Shown here piece after piece: positions 25,147 to 34,653 of a stretch of 64,000 nucleotides of DNA. The DNA lies in contig CAILJH010000062.1 of the NCBI GenBank assembly GCA_903834475.1, positions 18,169-82,168 on the forward strand, read 5' to 3'. The number at the start of each line of letters is the position of its first letter. The stretch's first letter is position 1. Source of the stretch: an uncultured Prolixibacteraceae bacterium. Lineage in GTDB: Bacteria; Bacteroidota; Bacteroidia; Bacteroidales; Prolixibacteraceae. The notes below the pieces were generated by a model. The model saw only the letters and a list, made by a program, of their open reading frames with translations, searched no databases and was not told the DNA's origin. Made by a program: the position numbers and the translations under genes.

Positions 25147-26223
25147 ATGCTGCGTAAAATTGATTTCTATATCATTAAAAAATTTCTGGGGACGTTCTTC
25201 TACTCTATTGCATTAATCATCAGTATTTCGATCGTTTTTGATATCTCCGAAAAAATTGATGATTTTTTATCCAAAGATGTTGCCCTGAAGTCGATTGTAT
25301 TTGATTATTACATCAATTTCATGCCCTACTTTGCAAATTTGTTTAGCGGGCTCTTTACTTTCATTTCAGTCATCTATTTCACTTCAAAACTTGCCTACAA
25401 TACCGAAATCATTGCGATTTTAAGCAGCGGAGTTTCTTTTAACAGGTTGATGCGTCCATACCTGGTTGGTGCTTCAGTCATTGTTTTGTTTTCGTATATG
25501 CTTGGAAACTATGTGATTCCACCAGCCAATAAGAAAAGGGTCGAATTTACGAATATGTATATCGGAACCCGGAAAGCAGGTACCGAGCGAAATATTCACC
25601 GGCAGATTGAGCCCGGAATCTTTGTGTACATCGATTCATATAATGCATCAAATGATGTTGGGTATAAATTTACGGTAGAAAAATTTGTCGATAAAAAGCT
25701 GGTTTCCAAGTTGTCATCAGACTATATCAAATGGGACCGGGAAAAGAAGAAATGGACTATTCACAATTATTCAGTTAGAAACATTAATGGTTACACTGAA
25801 AAAATCAACACGGGAGCTGAAATTGATACCACATTAAATATGGTTCCGGAAGATTATCAGGTGGTCGAAAATATAGTGGAAACGATGACTTTACCGGCAT
25901 TGAATGAATCAATCGATAATTTGAAGCTTCGTGGAGTAAACACCATCGATTATGAAATTGAGAAGCATAAGCGACGTTCGCAACCATTTTCCGCATTTAT
26001 CCTAACCATAATTGGTATGTCTCTTGCATCGAGGAAAATCAAAGGAGGCATTGGTTTTCATCTGGGCCTGGGGCTACTTCTAAGTTTTTCATACATTCTG
26101 TTTATGCAGGTTACTACCGTTTTTGCTACAAGCGGGCTGCTCTTGCCATGGCAGGCCATGTGGATACCAAATATTATTTATGGAGGACTTGCTTTCTACT
26201 TGTATAAAAGGGCTGCGAGGTAA
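25147..26223 (+). CDS. LptF/LptG-family (YjgP/YjgQ) permease
   Basis: A 358-residue inner-membrane protein with three N-terminal helices (about 10-35, 55-75, 100-120), a periplasmic beta-rich domain (about 130-270) and three C-terminal helices (about 280-355). The start IDFYIIKKFLGTFFYSI and the later RSQPFSAFILTIIGMSLASRK are typical. It forms the transmembrane part of the ABC machine that moves lipopolysaccharide to the outer membrane; LptB is not nearby. The gene follows tgt after 11 bases and is probably co-transcribed. Confidence 0.88.
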   Translation: MLRKIDFYIIKKFLGTFFYSIALIISISIVFDISEKIDDFLSKDVALKSIVFDYYINFMPYFANLFSGLFTFISVIYFTSKLAYNTEIIAILSSGVSFNRLMRPYLVGASVIVLFSYMLGNYVIPPANKKRVEFTNMYIGTRKAGTERNIHRQIEPGIFVYIDSYNASNDVGYKFTVEKFVDKKLVSKLSSDYIKWDREKKKWTIHNYSVRNINGYTEKINTGAEIDTTLNMVPEDYQVVENIVETMTLPALNESIDNLKLRGVNTIDYEIEKHKRRSQPFSAFILTIIGMSLASRKIKGGIGFHLGLGLLLSFSYILFMQVTTVFATSGLLLPWQAMWIPNIIYGGLAFYLYKRAAR

Positions 26224-26332
26224 GGATTAAAAATCAAACTATGCATAGGATAGTTCAAAAGCAAATAAAACAGTTACTGGTTCAAATTACTTGTAAATGT
26301 TTTATAAAACATGTCAGGCAATAAAAAAATGA

Positions 26333-26340
26333 TAATTTTG
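26333..26340 (+). promoter_or_regulatory. Candidate -7 box of the carboxyltransferase operon
   Basis: TAATTTTG matches TAnnTTTG 84 bases before the start of the carboxyltransferase gene. No -33 partner was found. The rest of 26224-26423 holds nothing else that I can identify. Confidence 0.35.
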
Positions 26341-26423
26341 CCCTTTCTTAAACGTATTTATACAGGCACAAAAATAGAATATCGTTCTATTCCAATAGAT
26401 TATTTTAATCAAAAACAAATTCT

Positions 26424-27968
26424 ATGTCACTGAAAAGAAGCATTTTAGACCTTCGAAAACGAAAAGATGAAGTTCGATTGGGTGGAGGAGAGGAAGCCAT
26501 TGAGAAGCAGGCTGCAATGGGTAAATTAACCGCTCGTGAACGAATCCTTGCAATTGTTGATGAAGGCTCATTTCATGAATATGATATGTTCGTTGAACAT
26601 GCAGGTACTGACTTCGACATGGGCAACAAAGTCCTTGCCGGCGATGGGGTAGTTATCGGAACCGGAACTATTTATGGATCACCGGTTTGTCTGTTTGCCC
26701 AGGATTTTACTGTTGCAGGTGGTTCACTGGGTTTATCGCATGCACGAAAGATTACCAAAATTATGGATCATGCCCTGAAAATGAGAGTTCCCTTAATTGG
26801 TATTAACGATTCAGGTGGCGCGCGTATTCAGGAAGGCGTAAATTCATTGGCTGGTTACGGCGAAATTTTCTTCCGCAATACCCTTTCCTCAGGAGTTATT
26901 CCACAGATTTCAGTCATTCTCGGTCCTTGCGCAGGTGGTGCAGTATATTCGCCAGCTCTGACCGATTTTGTGTTCGTGGTTGAGAATATTTCGAAGATGT
27001 TCATCACCGGACCTGCCGTCATCAAGAGTGTTCTGGGTGAAGATATTTCGATGGAAGCGCTTGGTGGTGCTCGTGTTCATGCTGAAATTACCGGAAATGC
27101 CCATTTCTATGCATTGAGCGAAAAAGAATGTTTTGAGCAGATCAAAACTCTGATTACATATATTCCGTGGAATAATACTCAGAAAGCGAAATCATTCCCT
27201 CCTCAGGAGCCAAAAACAAAATTGAAAATTGAAAATATCGTTCCGTCTGATGCCAGGCTACCTTACGATATTCGCGATATCATTAAATCGATTACCGACA
27301 GTTCGGAGTTCTTCGAAATCATGGAGCTTTTTGCTGCCAACATTGTCATTGGATTTGGCCGCATGAATGGCGAAACTGTTGGATTCGTAGCCAACCAGCC
27401 GATGGTACTTGCAGGTGTTCTCGATTGCGACAGTTCTGACAAAGCAGCCCGTTTCATCCGCTATTGCAACGCTTTCAATATTCCGATTATTACGCTGGAA
27501 GACATGCCTGGATATTTACCAGGTGTTGATCAGGAACATGCCGGAGTTATTCGTCACGGAGCCAAAATTCTGTATTCCTATTCAGAAGCTACAGTACCGA
27601 AAATTACTGTTATCATTCGTAAAGCATACGGTGGTGGATACATAGCAATGAATTCGCGCCATTTACGTGCCGACTTCGTATTTGCATGGCCAACAGCCGA
27701 AATCGCTGTTATGGGACCTGAAGGTGCTGCCAATATTGTTTTCCGAAAGGAAATTGCAGAAGCTGCCAATCCGGAAGCCATGCGTCAGCAAAAGATTCAG
27801 GAATACAAAGATAAATTTGCCAATCCTTATGTTGCTGCATCGAAAGGTTACATCGACGAAGTCATCGAACCGCAGGAAACACGCAAAATTCTGTTGCATG
27901 CACTTCAGATATCAACACACAAAGATGTTCCGGCTCCGGCCAAGAAACATGGACTTCCACCATTTTAA
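26424..27968 (+). CDS. Acyl-CoA carboxylase / methylmalonyl-CoA decarboxylase carboxyltransferase subunit
   Basis: A 514-residue crotonase-fold protein of the PccB/MmdA family. Its two oxyanion-hole regions are SGGARIQEGVNSL followed by GPCAGGAVYSPAL, and DMPGYLPGVDQEHAGVIRHGAKILY followed by KAYGGGYIAMNSR. It moves a carboxyl group between a biotin carrier and propionyl-CoA or methylmalonyl-CoA. It is followed after 16 bases by a small biotin carrier protein. Neither a biotin carboxylase nor an OadB-type sodium pump is nearby, so whether it carboxylates or decarboxylates cannot be settled here. Confidence 0.9.
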   Translation: MSLKRSILDLRKRKDEVRLGGGEEAIEKQAAMGKLTARERILAIVDEGSFHEYDMFVEHAGTDFDMGNKVLAGDGVVIGTGTIYGSPVCLFAQDFTVAGGSLGLSHARKITKIMDHALKMRVPLIGINDSGGARIQEGVNSLAGYGEIFFRNTLSSGVIPQISVILGPCAGGAVYSPALTDFVFVVENISKMFITGPAVIKSVLGEDISMEALGGARVHAEITGNAHFYALSEKECFEQIKTLITYIPWNNTQKAKSFPPQEPKTKLKIENIVPSDARLPYDIRDIIKSITDSSEFFEIMELFAANIVIGFGRMNGETVGFVANQPMVLAGVLDCDSSDKAARFIRYCNAFNIPIITLEDMPGYLPGVDQEHAGVIRHGAKILYSYSEATVPKITVIIRKAYGGGYIAMNSRHLRADFVFAWPTAEIAVMGPEGAANIVFRKEIAEAANPEAMRQQKIQEYKDKFANPYVAASKGYIDEVIEPQETRKILLHALQISTHKDVPAPAKKHGLPPF

Positions 27969-27984
27969 CCAAAAATAAAGGATT

Positions 27985-28308
27985 ATGGCAGATCAGGAAA
28001 AACAATACATTATTGTACACAGCGCAAAATACGAAACGACTTATACTAAAAAGTACCTCAACCGGAAAGTTTGGGAAGAGCCCAATTTCAACCTAATCAA
28101 ATCCTATATTCCCGGAACCATCATTGATGTTTTGGTTAAAGAAGGTCAGGTTTTAAACGGCGGCGAAAGTATTATTGTGCTTGAAGCAATGAAAATGTAC
28201 AACGATGTACAAATGCCTTTTAAGGGTAAAATCTTAAAAATTCATATTGAAAAAGGTCAGAAAATTCCCAAGAATTTTGTGATGATCGAGATTGAACCAG
28301 TGGTATAA
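27985..28308 (+). CDS. Biotin carboxyl carrier protein
   Basis: A 107-residue protein whose C-terminal half (about 38-106) is a biotinyl/lipoyl domain with the biotinylated lysine K70 in VLEAMKMYND. The N-terminal 37 residues, rich in K, Y and E, are unlike the Ala-Pro linkers of most carriers. It follows the carboxyltransferase gene directly and ends in a strong terminator, so the two genes form a complete operon without biotin carboxylase. Confidence 0.9.
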   Translation: MADQEKQYIIVHSAKYETTYTKKYLNRKVWEEPNFNLIKSYIPGTIIDVLVKEGQVLNGGESIIVLEAMKMYNDVQMPFKGKILKIHIEKGQKIPKNFVMIEIEPVV

Positions 28309-28326
28309 AATCATCAGACAAGATTG

Positions 28327-28360
28327 AAAAGAGCATTTCCGGATTGGAGATGCTCTTTTT
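28327..28360 (+). terminator. Terminator of the carboxyltransferase operon
   Basis: A 10-bp stem AAAAGAGCAT/ATGCTCTTTT with a 13-base loop and a T run, 18 bases past the carrier gene. Confidence 0.8.
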
Positions 28361-28418
28361 CATTTCAGATACATTTGTATTTTCCCGGCAAGATGGCTCG
28401 ACAGGCAAAAGATTGTTG

Positions 28419-29669
28419 CTACAAGATATTGAACGTAGTACCTAACCGAAATCCAAAATGTTTCGACATATAAACTTCCTCGGGCAAAAAACCTTCTGTT
28501 TTGTAGATAAGACCTAAATCAACCGAAATCCTTTTCAAAGATTTTGATCCGGGCCTGTTGAAAAAATATTTTCCGGTAACATCTAAGGCACCACCCATCT
28601 TTCCCTGTTTTTCGTTGAAATCAAGATGCAGGGGTTGTTCCCAGTAATGTGCCGATACGGTGGCCGTAATTCTTTGGTTAATCGGGTAATACTTTAAACT
28701 CATACCTCCGGCCATGAACCAGTTCACCCTGTTCTGATATTCACGAACATAGGCCTGAATTTTGTATTTTTTGTAGCTTATCCAGAAGTTCTCGTCGATT
28801 AAATCACCAAAAGGACAGATCACATGACCCATTCCGGCATTGACTTTCAGGTTTTTGGAGATTGAAATTGAAGGTATTCCAATCATATTCAGATTAATGA
28901 GATTCAGCAACGAACGGTATCCCAATTTATAAACATAGTCTTTTTCTTCTGCGCTCAAATCGTTCCACAGCGTGTAGCGGTGAAAAGGCATGATTGGCCT
29001 GTATAAATGACGCGCAGCACCATAAATATCGTTTCCAACCACATCACGCTTGAGTTCGTTCGATTCTTCCGGTCCGTCAACGTTGTAATGAATAAATCCT
29101 AACAGATAATACTGGATGAGGAATGCTTTTCTCATGATGTATTCAACAGCAAGGTTCCGAAAGGATTCGTCCCCAAAAGCCATCATTGTTTCTTCGCGGT
29201 TACCAAGCATATAATCAGATTCTGAACCAGCAGTATAAAGCCGCATAAAATCCGGAAAATCACTATCACGAAGGTTAGCTAAGGTATGGTCGGTTATCCC
29301 GGCTATATATCCTGCTCTTCTTGAAAAATAGTAAGGCTGGGATATGGATCCAATACTTTTTGCGGAGAGTATAGAGCGGTGACCTTCTTCATGTGTTAAT
29401 GCTCCCAACACCGTAAAATACAAAACGGTTTGAATGGAGTAATTGACAACCGGACTTAAACTATTATCAAGTGACTTCGATAAAAGCCTGAAGCCGCTCA
29501 AATAATCCTCATTGAACTGTCTCATCATAAATAGGCGGGCAGGTGAATCCTGAAAGATAAACGAATAATATTTTGGTTGTGCAACAACCTTTGTGCTGTC
29601 TGCATCCCGGGCGAACAAAGATGTATTCGAAACCACAAGCAAAAGGATGAACAGGATGGTATGTTTCAT
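28419..29669 (-). CDS. Exported protein with HEEGH motif, function unknown
   Basis: A 416-residue protein with a signal peptide (about 1-20, ending LFA). A hydrophobic segment (about 74-92) runs straight into HEEGH (93-97), a match to the zinc-peptidase motif HExxH. Further conserved-looking segments are ISQPYYFSRRAGYIAG and GNDIYGAARHLYRP. The C-terminal third alternates aromatic and polar residues in strand-like blocks and ends FRLGTTFNIL, resembling an outer-membrane barrel. I do not recognise the family. It could be a membrane-associated metallopeptidase or an outer-membrane protein with a chance motif. Confidence 0.6.
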   Translation of the reverse strand: MKHTILFILLLVVSNTSLFARDADSTKVVAQPKYYSFIFQDSPARLFMMRQFNEDYLSGFRLLSKSLDNSLSPVVNYSIQTVLYFTVLGALTHEEGHRSILSAKSIGSISQPYYFSRRAGYIAGITDHTLANLRDSDFPDFMRLYTAGSESDYMLGNREETMMAFGDESFRNLAVEYIMRKAFLIQYYLLGFIHYNVDGPEESNELKRDVVGNDIYGAARHLYRPIMPFHRYTLWNDLSAEEKDYVYKLGYRSLLNLINLNMIGIPSISISKNLKVNAGMGHVICPFGDLIDENFWISYKKYKIQAYVREYQNRVNWFMAGGMSLKYYPINQRITATVSAHYWEQPLHLDFNEKQGKMGGALDVTGKYFFNRPGSKSLKRISVDLGLIYKTEGFLPEEVYMSKHFGFRLGTTFNIL

Positions 29670-30019
29670 GGAGGTCTCTATTTCGATTTTTTTTAGATGT
29701 AGGACATTTTTTGACTGCTAATTCGACCCGGTAAAATTATCTGATAAAGTTCAGAGTTATAAGTAAAATACTTTCAGAATTCCAGCAAGTAAGATCATAA
29801 AAGAATAATCTGCAATTTTTTCGGGTCGTTTTTTATTATGTGTGTGGTTTAGTAAAGAATTTACTGAAATTTTCCTTTAGAATAAGCTCGAATCAAATGG
29901 TTTAAGCCCGTTATATTCTATTAACTTTTCTTTACGGTTTTTAAGCAAAAAGAGTTGCAGGTCTTTTATTTGAAAAGAATGGCTTCTCTCAAAACCTTGA
30001 ATACTGAGGTTTCTAAAGA
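29670..30019. other. Noncoding gap, no recognisable element
   Basis: About 350 AT-rich bases between the HEEGH gene and the M16 terminator. I see no open frame of note, no TAnnTTTG box on either strand with a partner, and no repeat. It probably holds the promoter of the HEEGH gene. Confidence 0.5.
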
Positions 30020-30054
30020 AAAACCCCTTTCATTGCTGCAATGAAAGGGGTTTT
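30020..30054 (-). terminator. Terminator of the M16 peptidase gene
   Basis: A 15-bp stem (AAAACCCCTTTCATT paired with AATGAAAGGGGTTTT) with a 5-base loop; T runs flank it on both strands, so it may be bidirectional. It lies 30 bases past the M16 stop. Confidence 0.85.
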
Positions 30055-30083
30055 TGGATTGAATAATTTTTCGGAAAAACCTG

Positions 30084-32894
30084 CTATGGTTTTGGTTTAA
30101 AGATGATATCCACCACATCAGCCTTTGCCAGGAATTCATTTACAAATTTCTGAACCTGGGCCGTTGTCATCTTCTGAAGTATCTTCTCATAGTTATCGGC
30201 TGAGCTTGGATCGTACGAGTACGTATAATAAGTATTCAAAGCCTGAAGCCAGTAATTGTTGTGCAGTTTCGACTGTTCCCGGTTTTTAAGGAGACTTTCA
30301 AGTGCCTTGTCTAAATCTGTGGCAGTTGGACCTTCTTTGGCAATTTTATCTATTTCGCGGTAGATAATCGCTTTCAGATAGTTGGCTTTTGCCGGATCAG
30401 TATCAAAAGTCAAGCTAAGGCTTTTTTCTGCTTTCGGGAATTTGGACGAACTGGCCGAAACCCGTACACCATATGATCCACCTTCCTTCTCACGGATTTC
30501 GTCGATATACCTGAGGTTCAGAATATCGCGGAATACGCTCAGTAAAAGGTTTTGTTCAGGAGAATAATCCATTTTTGTATCGAAATTTACCGAAACGGTT
30601 GACTTTTTAACTTCGAGCGGAATTTCAATTTCGCGTGTGGTTTTACCCTTAGGTCCTTCTACTTTGCGGTCGGTCCATGTTTCTTTTCGTGGCAAATTGG
30701 TCAGCGAACCAATATACTTTTCAGCCATCGCTTTGGCAGTTGCTTCATCAATGTTACCAACAATAAAATATCTAAAAGCACCGGCATCAATAAACCGGTC
30801 CTTGTAAATCGCTTCTATTTGTTCCAGCGAAATCTCATTGAACAATTCAGGAGTCATTAGTTTGGTTCGCGGATTTTTGCAGGTCAAAATCAATGACAAT
30901 GAGTCACCTATAATTTTTTGAGGATTATTGGCCATGTTGGCAACAAAAGCTTTATAGCGGCCTAGAAGCGCATCGTAAGCTTCTTTATCGAACCGGGGAT
31001 TTTCGAATTGCAGATACAAAAGTTGCATCATAGTTTCGAAGTCTTTGGGAGTACTCGATCCGCTAAATGTTTCGTTCAGATCGGATAAACCAACACCCAT
31101 GCTAACCTTTTTACCGGTCAGGGCTTTTTTCAATGCAGTGGCATCGTAATCGCCAACACCAAAAGCGCCCATGAACTGGTTGAGCATCATGGCAGAAGCT
31201 ACTTTGTCGTTTTCAACTTTAGAACTTCCGCCATTACTCACAGCAATAAGCGAAACCTGGTCTTTTTCGTAATCTGCCTGACGGAAAATCACCTTGGTTT
31301 CGTTGCCCAAAGTCCATTCAACGGCATTAAATTCAGGAAGTTTTTTGGTGCTTTTTACTTTTGAGCCAGTCAGTTCTTTCTTGATTAAGTTGGTTGAAAC
31401 GACCTGGTCAGTATAAGGTTCAACCTTGCTGTTATCCACTTCAGACATGATGCCCAATGCCTGTTCTTTGGTAAGATGTTTAGCTTCCGGTTTATCAGGT
31501 CCCATCACAACAACCACGCGGTTTTCAGGAGTCATCCATTGTTTGGCTTTAGCCGAAACTTCTTCGAGCGAAATTGTTGGTACTATTTTTTGTGCAAATT
31601 CCCAGTCGAAATCTATTGATGTTATTGGCTCGCCGTCGATATAATTACTTTTAAAATCTGAAGCATACTGATCATTGCTGATTTTATCACGTTGTTTATA
31701 GCGGCTTTCAATTGAAGTTAAAAGGTTGGTTTTCGCACGGTCAAGTTCACCAGTTGTAAAACCATTCTGATAAATACGTTCTGCTTCAGTATAGATTGAT
31801 TTAAATGCCAGATCGTCCTGGTCAGGTTTTGCTGTTGCCGAGACCGAGAATACCTGATATCCGGTAATAAACCCACCATATCCTATATTTCCTGAAATGA
31901 AAGGTGCTACTCCTTTCTGAAGAAGTTCAGTGATCCGGTCCCTTGCCATCATGCTAAACAGTGACTGGATGGTTTGTTCGCGAAGGTAGTTCATGTTCTT
32001 TTCTGAAGCTTCAGGCGCCTTGTGTTTGATATACAGCGAAATGGAATAGCTATCAGCTTCCTTGTCGGATGCCAGCACGTACAATGGTTCCTTGTGTTCC
32101 GGAACAGCATAGAATTCACGCTTATGCGGGTTAGCGACTGGTTCTATTTTAGATAAAAGTGCTTTAACTTTTTGTTCCACAGCATCCACATCAATGTCGC
32201 CAACAATGGCAATAGCCTGTAAATCGGTACGGTACCATTCGTGATAGAAATCGCGGAGCGTTTGGTATTTGAAATTTTTAATCACATCCAAATCGCCTAT
32301 CACATCACGGTTCATGTATTTCGAACCGTTCAGCAAAACCGGAAGGTATTGGCGTTGCATGCGGAATCCGGCAGTGCGGCGTGTCCGCCATTCTTCGGTA
32401 ATCACACCACGTTCAGCATCAATTTCCTCGTCGGTAAGCAAAAGAAAATGAGACCAATCATTCAGAACCAATAAACAGCTGTCGACCAAACCTTCGCTTT
32501 TCACCGGAACATCGCTCAGGTTGTAAACGGTTTCACCAAAACTGGTATATGCATTGATGTTCCGTCCAAATGAAACGCCATGCTTTTCGAGCGTGTTGAT
32601 GATTCCTTTTCCAGGAAAATGCTGGGTACCATTAAAGGCCATATGCTCCAGAAAGTGGGCCAGACCATTCTGGTCATCGTTTTCGAGCAAAGCGCCAACA
32701 TCCTGAATGATGTAAAAACTTGCCCGTTCTTTCGGCTCTTCGTTGTGCCTGATGTAATAGGTCATTCCATTAGAAAGTTTACCTGTCCGCACTGCCGGAT
32801 CAACCGGAGCTGGCTGAGAAAGGACATTCTGGCTAAATCCCAAACCTGACAACTGCAAGAGTGCAGCGATCAGTAGTAATCTGAATTTGATCAT
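30084..32894 (-). CDS. M16-family zinc metallopeptidase, double-domain, exported
   Basis: A 936-residue exported peptidase. The signal peptide is about 1-21 (ends GLGFSQ). The inverted zinc motif H80-F-L-E83-H84 lies in GLAHFLEHMAFNGTQHFPG, with the third ligand glutamate in ERGVITEEWRTRR downstream. A second, inactive M16 half occupies the C-terminal part, as in pitrilysin/PqqL-type enzymes. Start 32894 was chosen because the signal peptide begins there; ATG 32954 would add a charged leader. The likely role is peptide degradation in the periplasm. Confidence 0.92.
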   Translation of the reverse strand: MIKFRLLLIAALLQLSGLGFSQNVLSQPAPVDPAVRTGKLSNGMTYYIRHNEEPKERASFYIIQDVGALLENDDQNGLAHFLEHMAFNGTQHFPGKGIINTLEKHGVSFGRNINAYTSFGETVYNLSDVPVKSEGLVDSCLLVLNDWSHFLLLTDEEIDAERGVITEEWRTRRTAGFRMQRQYLPVLLNGSKYMNRDVIGDLDVIKNFKYQTLRDFYHEWYRTDLQAIAIVGDIDVDAVEQKVKALLSKIEPVANPHKREFYAVPEHKEPLYVLASDKEADSYSISLYIKHKAPEASEKNMNYLREQTIQSLFSMMARDRITELLQKGVAPFISGNIGYGGFITGYQVFSVSATAKPDQDDLAFKSIYTEAERIYQNGFTTGELDRAKTNLLTSIESRYKQRDKISNDQYASDFKSNYIDGEPITSIDFDWEFAQKIVPTISLEEVSAKAKQWMTPENRVVVVMGPDKPEAKHLTKEQALGIMSEVDNSKVEPYTDQVVSTNLIKKELTGSKVKSTKKLPEFNAVEWTLGNETKVIFRQADYEKDQVSLIAVSNGGSSKVENDKVASAMMLNQFMGAFGVGDYDATALKKALTGKKVSMGVGLSDLNETFSGSSTPKDFETMMQLLYLQFENPRFDKEAYDALLGRYKAFVANMANNPQKIIGDSLSLILTCKNPRTKLMTPELFNEISLEQIEAIYKDRFIDAGAFRYFIVGNIDEATAKAMAEKYIGSLTNLPRKETWTDRKVEGPKGKTTREIEIPLEVKKSTVSVNFDTKMDYSPEQNLLLSVFRDILNLRYIDEIREKEGGSYGVRVSASSSKFPKAEKSLSLTFDTDPAKANYLKAIIYREIDKIAKEGPTATDLDKALESLLKNREQSKLHNNYWLQALNTYYTYSYDPSSADNYEKILQKMTTAQVQKFVNEFLAKADVVDIIFKPKP

Positions 32895-33006
32895 ACGTAC
32901 GATTTTTTTTGGTTTTGTTTTTTGCCGACAAGATTTAATAGGGTGGCTTGTCATAATACTATCCGATAGGTAACAGACAAGTGTTCATCATTACAATTAA
33001 TCTGTA

Positions 33007-34653
33007 TTATTTTTTTTGATCAATTCGTTTCAGTAAGACGAACCCCCCTTTTTTTTCTACAAAAACAAGTTGCGGATTTTGATCAAGAATTGTTTGCATT
33101 GCGGTTACTTTTACCACGAAATAAACATCACGACCAGTTTCTCCGTGCAAAAGAAACTCTTGCTCATCACAATCATTGCAAGCCTTTTGAGGTTTGTCAG
33201 AATAGAAATACGGAGCATAACTTTTGTATCCCAGCGTTGATATCCAAACAGGCTTTCCCTTAAATGAAGATATAAATCCGATAGCTGGTCCTTGTGAATA
33301 CTGCTCAATTTTCGGAACTACCATAAACATAAAAAGAAGTACAAAAAGTGCAGTACTTAAATAAATGGTTAATACCTGTTTAAACCCTCGCATGAAAAAA
33401 ACTGCAACAATCAGGGCTATACCAAAAGCCAGACCAACCATAAACTCGAATCCACTCCAATTAACCGCAGTATTGATGCAGGCAATGGCAAAATCGTCTT
33501 TTATATATTTTTCCAGCACAGTGGAAGGAATGCCTTTTGCAATGAGTTGCACGAGGCCGGGAGCAATGGCCCAAATGGTTCCCAAAAGCAGAATTAAGGA
33601 TTTTTCAAGCTTATTTAAGCTTAGCTTGTTGATATACATATCGTAAATCGAGACTGCAGCCAGATAGCTCAAAGGAAAATAGCATAGCGAACTGTAATGG
33701 ACAATCTTGGTTTTGACCAAAGAGAAAATAACGAGTACCACATAGAATAATATGATCATCAGCTTTCGGTAGTCATTATTTTCAGAGCTTTTTCTAAAGA
33801 AAGCCCTGAAAGCTATAATGGAAGTCGGAAAGACACCCACGAACAGTACTATAGGATGGTAGAAAATACTGCCACCATGCCCGGCATCTTCAGTTTTCAT
33901 CAGCTTCATTTGATAGTCGATAAAATCAGCAACCAGTTGCCAGTTTCCAATAGCGATTTGATACAGGTGATATGAACCTCCGGTAAGAACAAGAACGAAG
34001 GTAAAGATCAGTAAATCAATCCATTTTAGGAATTTTAGTTTTCGTTCGAGCAATAAATACAGGCCAATTGACAGGCCAAATAACAAAATGGCAACCGGTC
34101 CTTTCGTTAATGTAGCCAAACCAAGAATTCCGGCAGAAAGAATAAGATTTATAGTTCCTTTGACTTTGAATTCTCTCTTTCCGATGTGTTTGAATGCAAA
34201 ATAGATGGAGGAGAAAATACACAAGTTAAACCAAGGGTCGATGATTCCGGACTTAAAATACAGAAAAGGTAAGATTGAAGCGCCATAAGCAATGGTCCAG
34301 GCCAATCCAAATTTGTGGTTCCTCAAGCTATTTCCAATTTCAAACAAAACAAGCAAACTCAGTACTCCGCAAATTGCATTGGGGAATCGAGCTGCAAACT
34401 CATTGATTCCAAAGATTTTCATACTTAGAACCTGCATCCAGATAAACATTGGTGGTTTTTCCCAGAACGGCATGAAATTAATCCGGACAGTACTGTAATC
34501 GCCAGTTGTGATCATTTCACGCGCAGATTCGGCAAAATTGATTTCATCCCAATCAAACAAATGGACTAAACCATTGAATGACATGAACATAAGTAGAGCA
34601 ACAAAAATTATTAATAGCCTGATCCGGTTTTCAATCGACAAGTTTTGAATCAT
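33007..34653 (-). CDS. Polytopic GT39/ArnT-like glycosyltransferase
   Basis: A 548-residue inner-membrane enzyme with about 11 hydrophobic helices and a soluble C-terminal region. The N-terminal external loop has DWDEINFAESAREM (near residue 34), the acidic motif of polyprenyl-phosphate-sugar-dependent transferases of the PMT/ArnT type, followed by FWEKPPMFIWMQ. It transfers a sugar from a polyprenyl phosphate donor to a lipid or protein in the periplasm; the acceptor is unknown. It overlaps the PAP2 phosphatase gene by 4 bases, which fits recycling or processing of polyprenyl phosphates or lipid A. Confidence 0.82.
   Translation of the reverse strand: MIQNLSIENRIRLLIIFVALLMFMSFNGLVHLFDWDEINFAESAREMITTGDYSTVRINFMPFWEKPPMFIWMQVLSMKIFGINEFAARFPNAICGVLSLLVLFEIGNSLRNHKFGLAWTIAYGASILPFLYFKSGIIDPWFNLCIFSSIYFAFKHIGKREFKVKGTINLILSAGILGLATLTKGPVAILLFGLSIGLYLLLERKLKFLKWIDLLIFTFVLVLTGGSYHLYQIAIGNWQLVADFIDYQMKLMKTEDAGHGGSIFYHPIVLFVGVFPTSIIAFRAFFRKSSENNDYRKLMIILFYVVLVIFSLVKTKIVHYSSLCYFPLSYLAAVSIYDMYINKLSLNKLEKSLILLLGTIWAIAPGLVQLIAKGIPSTVLEKYIKDDFAIACINTAVNWSGFEFMVGLAFGIALIVAVFFMRGFKQVLTIYLSTALFVLLFMFMVVPKIEQYSQGPAIGFISSFKGKPVWISTLGYKSYAPYFYSDKPQKACNDCDEQEFLLHGETGRDVYFVVKVTAMQTILDQNPQLVFVEKKGGFVLLKRIDQKK

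Noticed and set aside
32895..33006. GACAAG/CTTGTC inverted repeat upstream of the M16 gene
   Set aside because: Short arms with a long AT-rich spacer and no relation to a recognisable promoter.
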